Origin: Ureibacillus composti
Lineage (GTDB): Bacteria > Bacillota > Bacilli > Bacillales_A > Planococcaceae
Reading direction: 5' to 3'
Assembly: GCA_030348875.1 (NCBI GenBank)
Contig: JAUCEP010000002.1
Span: 1,567,001-1,631,000 of the forward strand
DNA: 64,000 bases
In this document: positions 17,989 through 26,454 of the stretch, piece after piece
Position numbering within the stretch: the first letter of the stretch is position 1
How the letters are laid out: each line of letters opens with the position of its first letter
Program-made: the position numbers and the translations under genes
Notes under the pieces: model-generated
The model's input: only the letters and a program-made list of their open reading frames with translations
Told to the model about the DNA's origin: nothing
Database searches by the model: none

Positions 17989-18042
17989 ATTATAGGAATG
18001 AAATATATTTTTGAGGTTAATAGAATGTAAATAGAACGTAAA
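17989..18042 (-). promoter_or_regulatory. Pho box with -10 element upstream of the PHP/HupE operon
   Basis: On the minus strand, read from 18042 down: TTTACG-N5-TTTACA-N5-TTAACC, three hexamers at exact 11-bp period, each spacer TTCTA. This matches the PhoP-binding direct repeat TT(A/C/T)A(C/A)A known in B. subtilis. A TATAAT (17994-17989) follows 20 bp later and the gene starts about 37 bp after that. Predicted to be PhoP-activated under phosphate limitation. Confidence 0.75.
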
Positions 18043-18339
18043 TATTCCAAAAAATATAAAAAATGAATAAATTATACTATAGTGTAATAGTAAATAAGAA
18101 ACGATAGAGGGATAGAGAAGTAAGGCATATGAAGTGGGTATCTGAAAAAAAGGTGAAAGTATTTTCATCTAATAAGTAGTATGACTTAAGGGAGAGGAAG
18201 TTATAGAATCAGTGGATATTCAATTAATGAAGCTGATTTTAACAGGTAACGCTTTCTTATAGATTAGAAATTCAATTTTGGAGGAATCTCAGGAGGAATC
18301 AATCATCATAGAAAAATTCTGACAAAAGGAATTCTTGTC

Positions 18340-18574
18340 ATCTGTTTGTAACAAAAGTAGAATTATTGTCTTATTTCATAAAACTGAAAATCTGTCAATA
18401 GGTTTTCAGTAGAAATATTCTTTTGTTTTGGAAATCTTTATGAGAACGGATTATGAATAAAGCTTTAAATTACTAGAGTTTGAGTTTTCATTGTTACGCT
18501 TACCATTTTGTGGGCCAATTATTACTTAAACTGTACTGTAACATTGGTGTTGCAAAGACGAGGAGGAATAAAAC
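18340..18574 (+). promoter_or_regulatory. Conserved upstream region of the CAP gene
   Basis: About 230 bp before the ATG recur at 22430-22654 before the second CAP gene (shared TCTGTCAATAGGTTTTCAGT, CTGTAACATTGG and TTGCAAAGACGAGGAGG). It therefore includes the promoter and leader of the family. 18043-18340 shows no gene I support. Confidence 0.5.
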
Positions 18575-19420
18575 ATGAATAAAAAATTTCTAGCAACATC
18601 ATTAATGGCAGCAACATTATTTGGAGCATCATTTACAGCAACAACAGCAGATGCGGCAAGTTTAAATACAGAGATTAAGAGTGACAACGCTCAACAATAT
18701 GTACAAGTGATTCAAGGTGACAACTATCAAGCAATTGCCAACCAATTAATCAATCAAATTGACTTAGCTAATGGAAAATTTGATTTTAATCAATTCCAAG
18801 AGCTAGTTAATAAAACATTAAATGGCCAAGCCGCGGTTAAAGTAATTAAAGAAGGTAAAGAAGTCTATAAAGACCAAGCTTCTAAACAAGCAACACAACA
18901 AAAAGCACCGGCAAAAGCTACAAACAACACAACAGCACCAGCGAAAGCGACAAACAATACAAATACAACAACACCAACAAATACAAATACTCAACAAGCA
19001 GAAGCACCAACAAATCCTACTACAACAAATGCTAATCAATCAGTCTCTAATTTTGAACAACAAGTAGTAGATTTAACAAATGCAGAACGTACAAAAGCAG
19101 GTCTAAAACCGTTGGAAATTTATGCTCCATTAATGCAAGTAGCGGAAGCGAAATCAGCGGATATGTCGAAAAATAACTATTTCTCACATACAAGCCCAAC
19201 TTACGGAAGCCCATTCGATCAAATCAAAGCAGCAGGGATTTCTTACAAATCTGCGGGTGAAAATATTGCCCAAGGTCAAAAAACACCAGCTGAAGTAGTA
19301 CAAGCGTGGATGGACTCACCAGGTCACCGTCAAAACATCATGAATGCCAACTACACTCATATCGGTGTAGGATATGTTGAAAACGGTAATTACTGGACAC
19401 AACAATTTATCCAACAATAA
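18575..19420 (+). CDS. Secreted CAP (SCP/YkwD) domain protein
   Basis: Exported 281-residue protein with signal peptide MNKKFLATSLMAATLFGASF and cleavage near TADAA. Residues 28-105 form a helical domain (QLINQIDLANGKFDFNQFQE), residues 105-150 are a Thr/Asn/Ala/Gln-rich linker, and residues about 155-281 are a CAP domain: VSNFEQQVVDLTNAER, YFSHTSPTYG, SAGENIAQG, PGHRQNIMN, THIGVGY. It is YkwD/SafA-linked in family, and may act on cell wall or spore surface. RBS GACGAGGAGGAA is strong. The gene and its leader are duplicated at 22655 in broken form. A terminator follows. Confidence 0.9.
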   Translation: MNKKFLATSLMAATLFGASFTATTADAASLNTEIKSDNAQQYVQVIQGDNYQAIANQLINQIDLANGKFDFNQFQELVNKTLNGQAAVKVIKEGKEVYKDQASKQATQQKAPAKATNNTTAPAKATNNTNTTTPTNTNTQQAEAPTNPTTTNANQSVSNFEQQVVDLTNAERTKAGLKPLEIYAPLMQVAEAKSADMSKNNYFSHTSPTYGSPFDQIKAAGISYKSAGENIAQGQKTPAEVVQAWMDSPGHRQNIMNANYTHIGVGYVENGNYWTQQFIQQ

Positions 19421-19448
19421 TTTAAGAGTTTAATAGTGTTATTTAATG

Positions 19449-19488
19449 AAGATGGTCTTGAAGTCAAACGGCTTCAGACCATCTTTTT
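19449..19488 (+). terminator. Terminator after the CAP gene
   Basis: AAGATGGTCT…GAAG pairs with CTTCAGACCATCTT and is followed by TTTT. A REP element begins directly after the T-run. Confidence 0.85.
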
Positions 19489-19516
19489 GGGACAGGGGGA
19501 CAGGTCCCTTGTCCCA
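19489..19516. repeat. REP-like palindromic repeat 3
   Basis: GGGACAG-GGGGACAGGTC-CCTTGTCCCA directly after the terminator of the CAP gene. Confidence 0.88.
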
Positions 19517-19758
19517 TTTTTTATAGTTAATAGTGACAGGAATTGTGTGAGTGACTGTCACCTTTTGATGCAATCATTAATACTGTCAGTTATCTTGTTT
19601 AAAACCTTGTTTTTGACAATTCATTTCAATTTGAGTAATGTAACTTTGAAACCTATGAACAAGAGTTATACGTTTCATTTTAAGTTTACACACCTATTGC
19701 GATAGTAGACTAGCAGGTTAATAGAGGTAAGTAAACATAACTAATAGGAGGTTTTTTT

Positions 19759-20409
19759 ATGACAAGTACACAAACACTACTTAAAACTGAAGCGTTCTTA
19801 GACGTGATTCAAGAGCGTCGTTCGGTGCGTACATATGACCCTACAGTAAAGATTTCACGCGAAGAAATGTCTGAAATCCTAAAACTCGCAACGTTAGCTC
19901 CTTCATCTTCGAACTTGCAACCATGGCGTTTTCTAGTGATCGATACACCTGAGTTGAAAGAAAAACTTTTGCCAATTGCAAATAATCAACAACAAGTAGT
20001 CGAGGCTTCAGCTGTTATTGCTGTTCTTGGCGATGTGAAAAGCTATGAGAAAGCAGAAAAAATTTATGGGCAGGCTGTTGAAGCAGGTTTTATGCCAGAG
20101 GAAACGGCTTCTTCATTCATTGAGCGTACTGTCGGAATGTACTCAAGCTTACCATCTGAAGTGGCTCGCCAAATCGTTTATACAGACGGTGGTCTTGTAT
20201 CGATGCAGTTAATGCTTGTCGCTCGCTCAAAAGGTTATGACACGGTTCCAATGGGTGGATACAATAAAGCGAAATTCGTTGAAGCGTTCGGAATTTCAGA
20301 ACAGTATGTACCAGTTCTGCTTATTGCCATTGGTAAAGCTGCAAAACCGGGACACCAAACAACACGCCTTCCACTGGAGGATGTAGTATTTTTTAATGAA
20401 ATGAAATAA
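19759..20409 (+). CDS. Nitroreductase-family FMN oxidoreductase (YdgI-like)
   Basis: 216-residue flavoprotein of the nitroreductase superfamily, dimeric with FMN at the interface. Blocks: QERRSVRTYDP (FMN phosphate contact Arg), LATLAPSSSNLQPWRFLVI, and the C-terminal VARSKGYDTVPMGGY. Similar in size and motifs to B. subtilis YdgI. It could reduce nitro- or enone-compounds using NAD(P)H; the natural substrate is unknown. AGGAGG lies before the ATG. Monocistronic, with a terminator at 20476. Confidence 0.88.
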   Translation: MTSTQTLLKTEAFLDVIQERRSVRTYDPTVKISREEMSEILKLATLAPSSSNLQPWRFLVIDTPELKEKLLPIANNQQQVVEASAVIAVLGDVKSYEKAEKIYGQAVEAGFMPEETASSFIERTVGMYSSLPSEVARQIVYTDGGLVSMQLMLVARSKGYDTVPMGGYNKAKFVEAFGISEQYVPVLLIAIGKAAKPGHQTTRLPLEDVVFFNEMK

Positions 20410-20475
20410 GTTGGAAAGACCCATTAAATATAGTTGTATTCAATGAAAAGTTTAATTCTTCATTTGATGCGATCA

Positions 20476-20511
20476 AAATCCCTACTCTGAATTGAGGTAG
20501 GGATTTTTTTA
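20476..20511 (+). terminator. Terminator after the nitroreductase gene
   Basis: AAATCCCTAC/GTAGGGATTT hairpin followed by TTTTTT. Confidence 0.85.
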
Positions 20512-20688
20512 TGTACTTTATTTTAACGGAAAGTTGGGTGGAGTTTGATCTGACAAAATTAGTCCACGAATGCAAGTTAAATCCTTAATATAGGAATTTA
20601 TCCCAGCGTGTTGATTTTTAAAAAATTCTCAGCAGATTTAACTATATTATGACCACCTTTGGGCAAATTACATGTGGAGGTGATAATC

Positions 20689-20898
20689 GTGAGTAAAGGA
20701 CATGACAAACAACGAATCAGTGTAGAACTAGGTGGTATGGAGATTTTTGGGACTACTTCCAATGCACCTGTTGGAGGTTACCAGGCTTCTGGTGACATCG
20801 AAAATGCCGGTAGATTAGATAAAGGCTTCAAAAAAGTTGAAGAAGCAGACCGTTTCCCAAAAGCTTCATTGAAAGAAGGGGAACAAAAAGAGTATTAA
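20689..20898 (+). CDS. Small hypothetical protein, 69 residues
   Basis: Starts at GTG 20689 with GGAGGTGATAATC upstream; an upstream in-frame ATG (20659) has no RBS. The sequence is hydrophilic: VSKGHDKQRISVELGGMEI, then FGTTSNAPVGGYQASGDIEN, ending with a charged tail KEGEQKEY. No signal peptide or membrane segment. I do not recognise the family. A second copy exists at 14711 with the same upstream region but frameshifted, so the gene family and its promoter were duplicated. A hairpin terminator follows at 20926. Confidence 0.7.
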   Translation: MSKGHDKQRISVELGGMEIFGTTSNAPVGGYQASGDIENAGRLDKGFKKVEEADRFPKASLKEGEQKEY

Positions 20899-20925
20899 AC
20901 TTTGTTAGCCAAAAAATTGTAATGA

Positions 20926-20957
20926 AAAGGCCCCGGTTTAGTTCCGTGGGCCTTTAT
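20926..20957 (+). terminator. Terminator-like hairpin after the small gene
   Basis: AAAGGCCC-CGG…CCG-T-GGGCCTTT with a short T/A tail. Confidence 0.65.
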
Positions 20958-21052
20958 ATATTTGGTATAAAAGGGTGTTTAGTATTAAAATAATCGTTCC
21001 AAGGAGAATTGCAATGTGTAATTGGGTGTGGACTTGCGGTTGATTTGCATCC

Positions 21053-22297
21053 CTATTTTAATGGCCTTAATGCGTTTGTCTGATCTATAAATATAAACGC
21101 ATCATACCTGCTTCCAACTCGGGAAGGGACATAATTTCCATAGGCTTCGTATTCGGGATGATAGACAACCCCGATCGCACGGTGGCCAATCCAGTCGTTG
21201 AACAATTCTCGATTCTCGTCGGTGAAAATCAAAACTTGATCTTCCTGGCTAGCCGCGTGAAGTTGTCCTTCCCACATACTTAGTTTCGAAGGAGGAACTT
21301 TAATCACTTTTAACGGGTCTCCCCAGCTATCTGATGCAATAACAGTTCCTTCATACGTCCCAAATCCGATGGCAAATGTATTGTCTTTGCCGTATTGCTC
21401 CCTAATCAGCTGGCCAACGTTGATCATTTGCTCGTCCTTCATTGATGTTTCAGATGCATCCCCAATATGAGTGTTATGTTCCCAAATGATGATTTTGGCA
21501 TCGTCACCGTGGTAGTTTATCAATTCATTAATGGCTTCCACCATATGTTCATCCCGTGTATTCCAAGATTTTGCATCCTTCATCATTTCACGGTAATACT
21601 CCTCGGCATTTTTGGCAACGAGGGCATTCATAATCACATTTAAATCTTCTTCCTGTTCATCAGAGTAGCGTTCCTCATTACTCCGCAAAGATCTTAATAA
21701 GCTCGAAACCTCACTGATACATTCATCTGTAAAATGCGCGGCAGAAAGGGCATAGTGTTCTGGCATGCGGTTATATGGCTCAAAGCAGGTGAAAGCTTTT
21801 TTAGCATGTTCCAAGTCCACTTGGTACTTCGGGTTATCCGATAAAAACTTCAACACTTCATCGATAGATTCAAAAAGACTATACAAATCGATCCCATAAA
21901 AACCGACTTTTTTATCCAATGATGTATTTTTCTCTTTTAGCCACTCTGTAAATTCTTCTATTTCTTCATTTGCCCACATCCAAGTCGGCCAGCGATGAAA
22001 GGATTTCATCAGAAGTTCTCTAGCGGTTTGACTTTCATCCCCGTAGCCTTTTACATATCGGTTGACCTCCTGCGCGGAAGGCCAATCTCCTTCAACTGCG
22101 ATGATATTAAATCCTTTTTGTTCAATTAGTCTTTTGGAAAGCTCACAGCGATAACTGTAAAACTCCGATGTCCCATGGGATGCTTCGCCAATCATGACAA
22201 TTCGGGCATTGCCAATTGCTTCAATCACGTTGTCCAAACTTTGGTCATTCAATGGAAGGGAATGCTCCTTGATTGCATTGATTAGTTTTCTTGGCAT
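21053..22297 (-). CDS. Erythromycin-esterase-family protein
   Basis: 414-residue member of the erythromycin-esterase-like superfamily (EreA/EreB/YbfO). The N-terminal catalytic-type motif MIGEASHGTSEFYSYR is present with its His, together with IAVEGDWPSAQEVNRYV (Glu) and the later IIIWEHNTHIGDA (Glu and His). Many family members lack macrolide-lactone activity, so resistance should not be assumed. ATG 22297 follows AAAGGAG. It is transcribed away from the CAP pseudogene. The family name is secure; the substrate is not. Confidence 0.88.
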   Translation of the reverse strand: MPRKLINAIKEHSLPLNDQSLDNVIEAIGNARIVMIGEASHGTSEFYSYRCELSKRLIEQKGFNIIAVEGDWPSAQEVNRYVKGYGDESQTARELLMKSFHRWPTWMWANEEIEEFTEWLKEKNTSLDKKVGFYGIDLYSLFESIDEVLKFLSDNPKYQVDLEHAKKAFTCFEPYNRMPEHYALSAAHFTDECISEVSSLLRSLRSNEERYSDEQEEDLNVIMNALVAKNAEEYYREMMKDAKSWNTRDEHMVEAINELINYHGDDAKIIIWEHNTHIGDASETSMKDEQMINVGQLIREQYGKDNTFAIGFGTYEGTVIASDSWGDPLKVIKVPPSKLSMWEGQLHAASQEDQVLIFTDENRELFNDWIGHRAIGVVYHPEYEAYGNYVPSRVGSRYDAFIFIDQTNALRPLK

Positions 22298-22654
22298 GTT
22301 TTCGTCTGCTCCTTTTTAGCTTTAGCTTACCCAAGGCTTCAACTGAGCACACCATTTCAACCAAAAAAGCGTAGGGGAGTAAATGCCATTCGTTTTGTGA
22401 AATGACAACAACAATCGTCATCTTTTCGTAATAAAAGCAGAACTTTTGTCTTATTTCACAAAACTGGAAATCTGTCAATAGGTTTTCAGTGGTAATATGT
22501 TTTTTAATTGGAAAATTTTGATAGAATAAATGATCGCTAGACCGCTAATTTAATAGAGTTTAAGATTTAACTGTAACTCTTACCAAATTATGGACCATAT
22601 ATTACTAAAACTGTGCTGTAACATTGGAGTTGCAAAGACGAGGAGGAATAAAAC

Positions 22655-23505
22655 ATGAATAAAAAATTTCTAGCAACATCATTAATGGCAGCAACATTAT
22701 TTGGAGCATCTTTTACAGCAACATCAGCAGATGAGCAGGTTTCAACGAAGAGGTTAAGAGTGAATCAAATCCTTACGTTCAAGTAATTAAAGGGGATCAA
22801 ACATACGGAATCGCGTTAAAATTAATCAATCAAGTAGCAGTACAAAATGGACAATTTGATATTAGTAAATTTGAAGATTTAGTCAATAAAGCATTAAATG
22901 ATGCACAAGCTTACAAAGTAATTCAAGCTGGTAAGGTAGTGGAACAAGGAAAAACTACTAATCAAGAAGTAGAAAAAGAGGTTGCAACACCTCAAGCACC
23001 AGCTAAACAAACAGCAACACCAGCAACAAACAATAATACAACAGCACCAACAAATACAAATACAAATACAAATACTCAACAAGCAGAGGCGCCAGCAAAA
23101 GCTCCTACTACAAATGAAAGTCAATCAGTCTCTAATTTTGAACAACAAGTAGTAGATTTAACAAATGCAGAACGTACAAAAGCAGGTTTAAAACCATTAG
23201 AAATCTACGCTCCATTAATGAAAGTAGCAGAAGCAAAATCAGCGGATATGGCGAAAAATAACTACTTCTCACATACAAGTCCAACTTACGGAAGCCCATT
23301 CGATCAAATGAAAGCAGCAGGTATTTCATACAAATCAGCGGGTGAAAATATTGCCCAAGGTCAAAGAACACCAGCTGAAGTAGTACAAGCTTGGATGGAC
23401 TCACCAGGTCACCGCCAAAACATCATGAATGCCAACTATACTCATATTGGTGTAGGGTATGTTGAAAACGGTAACTACTGGACACAACAATTTATTCAAC
23501 AATAA
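22655..23505 (+). pseudogene. Second CAP (YkwD-like) gene, frameshifted
   Basis: The signal peptide MNKKFLATSLMAATLFGASF is identical to the gene at 18575, but one base is missing near 22733 (GCAGATGAGCAGG where GCAGATGCAGCAGG is expected), so the peptide ends at a TAA near 22785. In the shifted frame a normal CAP sequence continues through GFNEEVKSESNPYVQVIKG, a KVVEQGKTTNQ segment, a Thr/Asn/Ala linker with a (ACAAAT)n run, and a full CAP domain to 23505. An internal GTG at 22939 could restart but lacks a signal peptide. It is a single-event pseudogene, or an error or phase-variable state. Confidence 0.8.
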
Positions 23506-23531
23506 TATAAAAATTAATACGACACAACATC

Positions 23532-23576
23532 AAAAAGATGGTCTGAAGTCTAAGTGGCTTCGGACCATCTTTTTTT
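23532..23576 (+). terminator. Terminator after the second CAP gene
   Basis: AAAAAGATGGTCTGAAG pairs with CTTCGGACCATCTTTTT, closely matching the terminator of the first CAP gene; the duplication therefore extends past the stop. Confidence 0.85.
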
Positions 23577-23642
23577 GGGGGACAAGGGGACAGGCACCCC
23601 GTCCCAAAAATTTTGGGACAGTGTACCTGTCCCTCCGTCCCT
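23577..23642. repeat. REP-like palindromic repeat 4 (inverted pair)
   Basis: GGGGGACAAGGGGACAGG … GTCCCAAAAATTTTGGGAC … GTGTACCTGTCCCT-CCGTCCC. Two units facing each other about an AAAAATTTT centre, directly after a terminator. Confidence 0.88.
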
Positions 23643-23652
23643 TTTGTTTTTG

Positions 23653-24636
23653 TCATTCTTCAATAATTGGTTGTACATTAATTTTCCAATCCTCAGAAGT
23701 TGCATCTTTAGAAACGAGGAGTTTTGTATTGATTTCATCGAATATGATTTCGCCTTCTTTACGAATCTCTAAAACAAAATAATCTGTATAGTAGAATGTT
23801 AAGGCATCATCATAATAATCTGTATAGGTTGCGACGTAGTTCATGACACTATTATTCTTGAGTGATTTGATCGTTTTTATAGCCGCTTCTTTCGTAATGC
23901 CAAGTGCTTCAAATTGTTCAAGTATCGGAGATTGTTTATAAACCAACTTTTGGCCCGTTTCTTTTTTATAGAGCATGTTTGCAAATTGTGATCGGTTAAT
24001 TGGTTTATTCGGTTTAAAAGTTCCGTCGCCATAGCCACTCATAATGCCGATTGTTTCAAGTGTCGCGATGGCCTGTCCCCACTGATTTGTAAATCGTTCC
24101 CCATCAAAAATATCCGATTTCTTTCCGCCGTTTGCTTTGTAACTTTCATCGGTAATCAAAGGAATGCTATATACTTTTACAAGAACACCCGCTAATTGAC
24201 CTCGAGTTAACGAGTCGTTTACACCAAATGCTCTCGTACTGTAATCCCATCGTATCGGATAATAGCCACTCATTATATTATTGTAATCTAATTTCTCAAC
24301 ATAAGAATAGAATTGATGTGTTTTCGGAACATCGATGAAGTTGCTGCCATTCCACCATTGTGAATATTCAACCTCTTTGAATCGATACTCAACCACTTTC
24401 GTAATAATACTAGCGAATTGTCCACGCGTAATATTTTCATATGGTCTAAAGTTTGGCAATGATCGACTGATTGCCTTTTTTGTTAATAAATAATCAACAG
24501 AATCATAGAAGTTATCCGTTTTATTGACATCTTTATAATGCACTTGTGCTGAAGTAACCCCATTTGTAGTTAATAGCAATGTTCCGGCTAACCCCATTGC
24601 AGCTAATGTTTTAGTAACTTTTATTAATTTCCCCAT
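23653..24636 (-). CDS. S-layer-homology (SLH) domain surface protein
   Basis: 327 residues from ATG 24636 (AGAGGTGG precedes it; an upstream in-frame GTG overlaps the RBS). Signal peptide IKVTKTLAAMGLAGTLLLTT. Three SLH-like repeats follow: about 32-90 (HYKDVNKTDNFYDSVDYLLT … ITRGQFASIITKV), 98-160 (FIDVPKTHQFYSYVEKLDYN … LTRGQLAGVLVKV) and 180-235 (GERFTNQWGQAIATLETIGI, MSGYGDGTFKPNKPINRSQF). SLH domains bind pyruvylated cell-wall polymers. The C-terminal 100 residues are unlike known enzymes by eye. Cell-surface, function unknown. Confidence 0.86.
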   Translation of the reverse strand: MGKLIKVTKTLAAMGLAGTLLLTTNGVTSAQVHYKDVNKTDNFYDSVDYLLTKKAISRSLPNFRPYENITRGQFASIITKVVEYRFKEVEYSQWWNGSNFIDVPKTHQFYSYVEKLDYNNIMSGYYPIRWDYSTRAFGVNDSLTRGQLAGVLVKVYSIPLITDESYKANGGKKSDIFDGERFTNQWGQAIATLETIGIMSGYGDGTFKPNKPINRSQFANMLYKKETGQKLVYKQSPILEQFEALGITKEAAIKTIKSLKNNSVMNYVATYTDYYDDALTFYYTDYFVLEIRKEGEIIFDEINTKLLVSKDATSEDWKINVQPIIEE

Positions 24637-24752
24637 TTTTTCCACCTCTTGACTACATCATAATCTATTAAATGATAAATAGAAATTGGAAATTAGAGGT
24701 AGATCGTGGGCGGTAAAAGTGAGTAGAAAGAGCCAGGAAGGTTTGATTGGGT

Positions 24753-24975
24753 TATGAGCATTTGGGTGTGATTTATTAGCAGTGATAGCTTGTTTAAGAG
24801 CAACTTTTTTAAGCTTATGGCAAAAAGGTAAAATATATGAGCAAACGAGAGGGGGTTATGAGCGTTAATTCGATGTTTATGAGCAACTTTTTCAATTTTA
24901 TGAGCACGGTCTAATAAAATATGGGCACCTAATTCGTGTTTATGAGAAAGCCACAGTTTTATGCGGCACCCCGAA
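24753..24975 (+). repeat. 21-bp tandem repeat of TATGAGCA
   Basis: TATGAGCA-like cores begin at 24753, 24774, 24795, 24816, 24836, 24857, 24878, 24899, 24920, 24941 and 24960, i.e. every 20-21 bp, separated by variable T/A-rich DNA. The repeat count is about 11. No protein on either strand is convincing. 24646-24753 and 24975-25131 are otherwise empty. Confidence 0.8.
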
Positions 24976-25145
24976 ATAGGTACCGGCAACCTCCACTTAA
25001 CTGGTGTTCGGCTATAGACATTACGCATTAACCCAAAAGTGATTTTCTGTCCCAGTGTTTTATCAAATTTTGTAAATTTTGATCGAACATTCTGCTTAAA
25101 AATTTGCACAAAAGTCAATCCTTCACATTAGAAGGAGTGGTTTTA

Positions 25146-25250
25146 GTGGAAAATCGTTTTTTTATTGGGTTGTTTAATGGCCTTATTCTTAGCCTCATTT
25201 TGTGGGTTTCGATTTTTGGTTGGATTAAAATAATAGCTGATTTTTTCTAG
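25146..25250 (+). CDS. Predicted 34-residue single-span membrane microprotein
   Basis: GTG 25146 follows AGAAGGAGTGG. The peptide VENRFFIGLFNGLILSLILW, then VSIFGWIKIIADFF, has one hydrophobic helix and few charges, as expected for a small membrane protein. It is too short for normal gene finders, and no homologue is recalled. Codon-level evidence is weak, so the call rests on the RBS, intact frame and hydrophobic pattern. It lies 39 bp from the 3' end of the YczE-like gene, which runs toward it. Confidence 0.55.
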   Translation: MENRFFIGLFNGLILSLILWVSIFGWIKIIADFF

Positions 25251-25288
25251 AAAAAAGGGAGCGCCGAAAAATTACGCCCCCTAAATCC

Positions 25289-25906
25289 TTATGATACTGG
25301 AATTTTTGTAACCATTCGTCTTTCAACCAGATTCATACAGTAATTCAAAATCGGGCCGCCTAAACAAAGGGTGATGATCGTGCCGATTCCGATCGGGCCA
25401 TTGAAAAGATACGCAAGCACTAAAAAGACCGCATATTGAATCGTTCTGGAATAAAGTACGCTAATTTTCGTGAGCTCACGAATGACTAACATTAATTCAT
25501 CGACAGGTGCTGGCGCAAATTTTGCGTATAGATAAAATGCAGTTCCAAGCCCTGAGAAAATTAATCCGAATAGTAGCGTCATCAGTTGAGAAAACCATGT
25601 GTCAGGATTAACGAAATCTCCAATTAAAAAGAGCCATAAGTCGATGCCGACGCCAGTCAAAAAAGCAGTGATAAAACCTAAAAATTGAGGTCTTCTTTTA
25701 CTTAATAAAGCATTACAAAAAATCATCATTAAGGCCAATATAATCTCCCAGCTGCCTACCGTAAGTCCAACCGTCTCGGATAGACCAACTAATAGTGCAT
25801 CGAAAGGAGAAGTTCCAAATTGTGATTGAATCGTTAGGGTAATTCCAAGAGTAAGAATGACAATTCCTACTCCATACACGAAGGAATGTTGTTTACTCAA
25901 CTTCAT
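25289..25906 (-). CDS. YczE/YitT-family membrane protein
   Basis: Integral membrane protein of 205 residues with six hydrophobic segments. Motifs: GIVILTLGITLTIQSQFGTS then PFDALLVGLSE, and GTIITLCLGGPILNYCMNLV, matching the YczE subgroup, for which no transport substrate is established. The start overlaps the 3' end of the acetyltransferase gene by 14 bp without its own RBS, which implies translational coupling. YczE-type proteins can support export or maturation of secondary metabolites, but nothing here shows that. Confidence 0.84.
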   Translation of the reverse strand: MKLSKQHSFVYGVGIVILTLGITLTIQSQFGTSPFDALLVGLSETVGLTVGSWEIILALMMIFCNALLSKRRPQFLGFITAFLTGVGIDLWLFLIGDFVNPDTWFSQLMTLLFGLIFSGLGTAFYLYAKFAPAPVDELMLVIRELTKISVLYSRTIQYAVFLVLAYLFNGPIGIGTIITLCLGGPILNYCMNLVERRMVTKIPVS

Positions 25907-26345
25907 TTCCGACAGACAATTGTTTCGTCATTAAAACATGCGGAATGCCATCTTCCATAAACACATCGGATGACGTTTGATAGCCTAGTTTGTGGTAAAA
26001 TCCTTCAGCTTGCGTTTGGCCATGCAATTTCACTTTGGCAACGCCTTTATCTTCTGCAAGATCTTCTAATGCTTGAATGATCACTTTCCCAAGCCCATGT
26101 TTGCGGAAAGGCTCTAAAATACAAATTCGCTCTAATTTCCCATACCCGTCCGCAAGACGTATTCTTCCTGTTCCTACTGCTTCCTCATTGAGATAAACCA
26201 AAATGTGATCACACTGCCCATCTAATTGATCGAATTGATCAAACTCGTCAGACAAAGGTACCCCCTGTTCTTTCACGAATACTTTTTTTCTAATATGAAA
26301 TGCTTTTTGCAACTCAACTTCTGTTGTAATTTTATTTACTTGCAT
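25893..26345 (-). CDS. GNAT acetyltransferase (YjcF/ElaA-like)
   Basis: 150-residue N-acetyltransferase. Key signs: IRKKVFVKEQGVPLSDEFDQ near the N-terminus, CDHILVYLNEEAVGTGRIRL, then LERICILEPFRKHGLGKVII, the acetyl-CoA loop (Q/RxxGxG/A position), and KLHGQTQAEGFYHKLGYQ. This is the YjcF-type GNAT group. It starts the two-gene unit with the YczE-like protein, and is transcribed divergently from a MarR regulator across a 109-bp intergenic region with a palindrome, so MarR probably controls it. Confidence 0.87.
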   Translation of the reverse strand: MQVNKITTEVELQKAFHIRKKVFVKEQGVPLSDEFDQFDQLDGQCDHILVYLNEEAVGTGRIRLADGYGKLERICILEPFRKHGLGKVIIQALEDLAEDKGVAKVKLHGQTQAEGFYHKLGYQTSSDVFMEDGIPHVLMTKQLSVGNEVE

Positions 26346-26411
26346 GGATACGCGTCCCTTCTAGATTTCTTGGTTTAAACAAGTCATAATAAGCATTATA
26401 TAGTGAAAATG

Positions 26412-26433
26412 TTTTGTTGTAAATGCAACAAAA
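26412..26433. promoter_or_regulatory. Inverted repeat in the GNAT/MarR divergent promoter
   Basis: TTTTGTTG-TAAATG-CAACAAAA, arms of eight bases, 22 bp before the marR start and between the divergent genes. MarR proteins bind such near-palindromes of this length, so it is the likely autoregulatory operator. Confidence 0.6.
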
Positions 26434-26454
26434 TTCATTCGGGGGTTTTTATTA

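Noticed and set aside
17953..18168. 72-residue N-terminal extension of the PHP protein
   Set aside because: Overlaps the Pho box and promoter; the RBS and signal peptide begin at 17952.
21053..22297. Functional macrolide resistance gene
   Set aside because: The family match is clear, but many homologues do not hydrolyse macrolides; resistance is not supported by sequence alone.
24693..25118. Minus-strand 141-codon frame over the TATGAGCA repeats
   Set aside because: The frame exists because the DNA period is 21 bp. No RBS, no recognisable domain, and its codons mirror the repeat.
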